Below are positions 61,502 to 64,000 of a DNA stretch of 64,000 nt, one piece after another; the first letter of the stretch is position 1, and each line of letters begins with the position of its first letter. This stretch comes from Mesorhizobium sp. M1E.F.Ca.ET.045.02.1.1. GTDB lineage: Bacteria; Pseudomonadota; Alphaproteobacteria; Rhizobiales; Rhizobiaceae. A program made the position numbers and the translations under genes. Location of the stretch: NCBI RefSeq assembly GCF_003952485.1, contig NZ_CP034447.1, positions 2,542,001 to 2,606,000 of the forward strand, written 5' to 3'. The notes below the pieces were generated by a model that was not told the origin of the DNA, did no database searches, and saw only the letters and a program-made list of their open reading frames with translations.

Positions 61502-63046
61502 TCAAATTTCCTTCGTCGAGCGCTCGCTGAGCACCGCACCCGTTTCAGCATCGACAGCCGCCAGGCTGACGTCGTAGCCCCACAGGCTTCGGATATGGCG
61601 CAGGGTCGCGTCGCGACTTTCCTCCTCGAGCAGGATGCCGTCCTTGACGTTGTGCTGCAGCCGCAGATGCCGGTTTCCCAGGAGATCCACATCAACCACC
61701 TGGATGTCGGGTCGTCTCGCCCCCACGTCGTAGCTTTGGGCCAGCGCGGACCGTATCTTGCTATAGCCGCGCTCATTGTGGATCGACGCGACTTCGAAAT
61801 GCGGCTCGTCGGCGCCGTCGGCCAGCACGAAGAGCCGCCATTTCCGGATCAGGGCCGGGCTCAGATACTGGCGAATGAAGGATTCGTCGCGGTGGTTGGC
61901 CCAGGCATCGAGCAAGGTCTCGCGCCAGTCGCCGCGGCCGGCGATGTCCGGGAACCAGTCGCGGTCCTCCGCGGTCGGCTCGGTCGAGATGCGCTGGATA
62001 TCCTGCATCATGTCGAGACCCAGCGCGTAGGGATTGATGCCGGAAAAACGCGGGTCGTCGAAGGCCGGCTGGAAGACCACGTTCGAATGGTTGCGCAATA
62101 TCTCGAGCATGGCGCCTTCACTGATGCGGCCGCGATCGAAAAGCATGTTCATGAGCGTGTAATGCACGAAGGTGGCGCAGCCCTCGTTCATCACCTGGGT
62201 TTGCCGCTGCGGGTAAAAATACTGCGCAATGACACGCACGATCCTGACAATCTCGCGCTGCCAGGGCTGAAGGACGAGGCTGTTCTTCTCGAGAAAGTAC
62301 AGCAGGTTCTCCTCGGGCAGATTGAGCGATTTCTTCCGCTCCGCGAGGCTCTCGTCCTCTGCCTCCGGCTTGTTCTTTCCCTGGGAGGGCGGCAACGTCC
62401 GCCAGAGATCGTTGAAGGAACGCTCCTCGTATTCAAGGCGCTCGCGCAGCCCTTCGCGCTGCTGCTCCGATGACAGCTTCGGCGGCCGGTGGTAGCGGAA
62501 GACGCCTTGCTCCATCAGCGCGTGGGCGGAATCGAGCATGGCCTCCACGGGGGCCAGGCCATGCCGTTCCTCGCACCGGGCGATGTAGCTCTTGGCAAAA
62601 TCCAGGTAGCTCAGGATGCCCCCGGCGTCGGTCCATTGCCGGAAGAGATGATTGTTCTTGAAGAAATGGTTGTGGCCCAGTGCCGCATGGGCGGTCACCA
62701 GGGCCTGCAAGGCCATGGTGTTCTCTTCCATGAGGTAGACGATGCAGGGATTGGAGTTGATGACCAATTCGTAGGCCAAACCGCGCGCGCCCTTGCGGTA
62801 GAGAAGCTCGTCATAGAGGAAACGCTTGCCGAACGACCAATGGCGATACATCAGCGGCATGCCGACCGATGAATAGGCGTCGAGCATCTGTTCGGAGGAA
62901 ATGACCTCCATCTGCACCGGATAGATGTCGAGGCGAAGCTCTTCCTTGCCGATCGCCTCGATCTCGTCGTAGACCCGCGACAGTTTCGCGAAATCCCAGT
63001 CAGACCCGGAAAACAAAAGTTCGGATTTGCGCGCCTGACTGACCAT
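61502..63046 (-). CDS. SpoVR family protein
   Basis: 514 aa. SpoVR/YcgB-type segments such as DWDFAKLSRVYDEIEAIGKEEL, MPLMYRHWSFGKRF, AYELVINSNPCIVYLMEEN, QALVTAHAALGHNHFFKNN and NEGCATFVHYTLMNML with a metal-like His/Glu set are present. The family has an unknown biochemical role and is linked to the stress kinase PrkA (YeaG) and YeaH. Here it is 27 nt downstream of the yeaH-like gene, as in that three-gene arrangement. ATG 63046. Confidence 0.9.
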   Translation of the reverse strand: MVSQARKSELLFSGSDWDFAKLSRVYDEIEAIGKEELRLDIYPVQMEVISSEQMLDAYSSVGMPLMYRHWSFGKRFLYDELLYRKGARGLAYELVINSNPCIVYLMEENTMALQALVTAHAALGHNHFFKNNHLFRQWTDAGGILSYLDFAKSYIARCEERHGLAPVEAMLDSAHALMEQGVFRYHRPPKLSSEQQREGLRERLEYEERSFNDLWRTLPPSQGKNKPEAEDESLAERKKSLNLPEENLLYFLEKNSLVLQPWQREIVRIVRVIAQYFYPQRQTQVMNEGCATFVHYTLMNMLFDRGRISEGAMLEILRNHSNVVFQPAFDDPRFSGINPYALGLDMMQDIQRISTEPTAEDRDWFPDIAGRGDWRETLLDAWANHRDESFIRQYLSPALIRKWRLFVLADGADEPHFEVASIHNERGYSKIRSALAQSYDVGARRPDIQVVDVDLLGNRHLRLQHNVKDGILLEEESRDATLRHIRSLWGYDVSLAAVDAETGAVLSERSTKEI

Positions 63047-63073
63047 CGGCCCCCGTCCTATCGACCCACAACC

Positions 63074-64000
63074 TCACGCGCTCTTGCGCAGCGCCGGCTG
63101 CCTGGCGAAGAGCTCGCGAAAGACCGGGTAGATGTCCGCCGGAGCGGCTATGCGCCTCATCTGGAAATTCGGCCATTTCCCGTCCACGGCGCTGTAAGCG
63201 CGCCAGAGCGACGTCCCGTTCTCGGTCGAGCCGAAAATGTGGCTTTCCCGCTCGTCGATGATCTCGACATAGGCGAAATACTGGCAAAGGCGCATGAGCC
63301 TGCGGTCGAGCAGTTCGATGCAGCGCTCGGAGTCGGTGGCGAAGTTGTCGCCGTCGGAAGCCTGCGCGGCGTAGATGTTCCATTCGGCGGCCGGATAGCG
63401 CTGCTCGATGATGCGCTGCATTTCCTCGAGCGCCGTGGAAACCACGGTGCCGCCGCTTTGGGTGTGGTAGAAGAAAGTGTGCTCGTCAACCTCCTTGGCC
63501 TCGTGGGTGTGGCGAATAAAGACGATCTCGGTCCGTTCGTAGCGCCGTGTCAGGAACAGGTGCAGCAGCACGAAAAAGCGTTTGGCCAGATCCTTCTCGC
63601 GCTCGCCCATCGATCCCGAGACATCCATCAGACAGAACATCACGGCATTTGCATTCGGCAGGGGCTGGGGGTCGAAGCGACTGAACCGAATGTCGACCGG
63701 ATCGACATAGGCGATCCGCTTTCGCCGGCGCTCGAGCCGTTCGAGCTCCTCGCGCAGAACGGCGATGCGCTCGCGCGTTGCCGCGTTTGACGGCTTCGAT
63801 TCCAGCTCGGAGAGCTGCCGGGCGATCGCATCCAATTCCTCTTGCTTGGGCCGCTTCAGCGCGATGCGGCGTCCGTGGCTGTTTCGCATGGTGCGCCCGA
63901 CATTGATGTTGGTCGGCGACCCGGTTGCCGCGAAGCCTGCCCGCCTCGGCTTGAAGCTCAATATCTGCTTGAGATTGAGCTTGACCAGATCGGGCAGTTC
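63074..64000 (-). CDS. YeaH/YhbH family protein (DUF444), partial at window end
   Basis: Runs off the right edge: the frame continues past 63961 to 64000 without a stop, reading ELPDLVKLNLKQI in front of LSFKPRRAGFAATG. The C-terminal half has a von Willebrand-type MIDAS-like motif (FCLMDVSGSMGEREKDLAKR). Together with SpoVR and the PrkA kinase expected beyond the window it forms the yeaG-yeaH-ycgB stress module. The missing N-terminal part is probably about 100 residues or more, judged from the usual 420-430 aa length. Confidence 0.88.
   Translation of the reverse strand, partial: ELPDLVKLNLKQILSFKPRRAGFAATGSPTNINVGRTMRNSHGRRIALKRPKQEELDAIARQLSELESKPSNAATRERIAVLREELERLERRRKRIAYVDPVDIRFSRFDPQPLPNANAVMFCLMDVSGSMGEREKDLAKRFFVLLHLFLTRRYERTEIVFIRHTHEAKEVDEHTFFYHTQSGGTVVSTALEEMQRIIEQRYPAAEWNIYAAQASDGDNFATDSERCIELLDRRLMRLCQYFAYVEIIDERESHIFGSTENGTSLWRAYSAVDGKWPNFQMRRIAAPADIYPVFRELFARQPALRKSA

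Overview
The window reads as the chromosome of an alphaproteobacterium of the order Hyphomicrobiales, most likely Mesorhizobium or a close relative. The basis is high GC with typical rhizobial codon use, housekeeping blocks in a familiar order (accA, xerD, a 50-aa membrane protein, aroK-aroB-CBS protein, spoVR-yeaH), and two families of palindromic intergenic repeats of the rhizobial mosaic-element type. Species level is inference; no 16S gene is present.

Layout. (1) 71-5895: catabolic/uptake operon with a DHDPS/NAL-type aldolase, a GntR/FCD regulator and a complete CUT1-type sugar ABC importer. (2) 5896-7950: decayed cupredoxin gene, then an ECF sigma factor and its anti-sigma factor. (3) 7979-13666: a low-oxygen ubiquinone block, mogA-ubiV-ubiU-ubiT and a Cys-rich small protein on the minus strand, divergent from ubiD-ubiX, with a FixK/FNR-type box between them. 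(4) 13967-19045: a two-gene type I secretion system divergent from a large RTX-type secreted protein with a glycanase-like N-terminus. (5) 19482-42838: a Wzx/Wzy-type exopolysaccharide region: glycosyltransferases, polymerase, AsnB-like amidotransferase, a Wzc-like co-polymerase with a broken Walker A motif, methyltransferase, P-loop kinase, flippase, three regulators, then nucleotidyltransferase, aminotransferase, initiating phosphoglycosyl transferase, 4,6-dehydratase, secreted beta-propeller, export protein and a PrmC-like methyltransferase. Its middle (26.2-32.1 kb) is scarred by duplications, repeats and gene remnants. (6) 42857-50478: a compact five-gene minus-strand operon with an A-T-TE NRPS-like protein, NadE-like synthetase, second AsnB, AMP-ligase and free acyl carrier protein; this is the best candidate for an undescribed system. 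(7) 50825-64000: tRNA-Arg(CCT) followed by core genes (M20 hydrolase, D,D-carboxypeptidase, CobW GTPase, TusA-like, L,D-transpeptidase, accA, xerD, aroK, aroB, CBS protein, SpoVR, YeaH, the last running off the window).

How it fits together (inference). The polymer in region 5 probably starts on an amino-deoxy sugar-1-phosphate, is flipped by Wzx, polymerised by Wzy and exported through the OPX protein; carboxyl groups may be converted to amides by the AsnB-like enzyme. The convergent region 6 operon is rich in ATP-dependent acyl-activating enzymes and may make or attach an amide-linked acyl or aminoacyl group. Regulators between 32 and 35.5 kb and a repeated upstream element near 27.5 and 29.2 kb probably control the polysaccharide genes.
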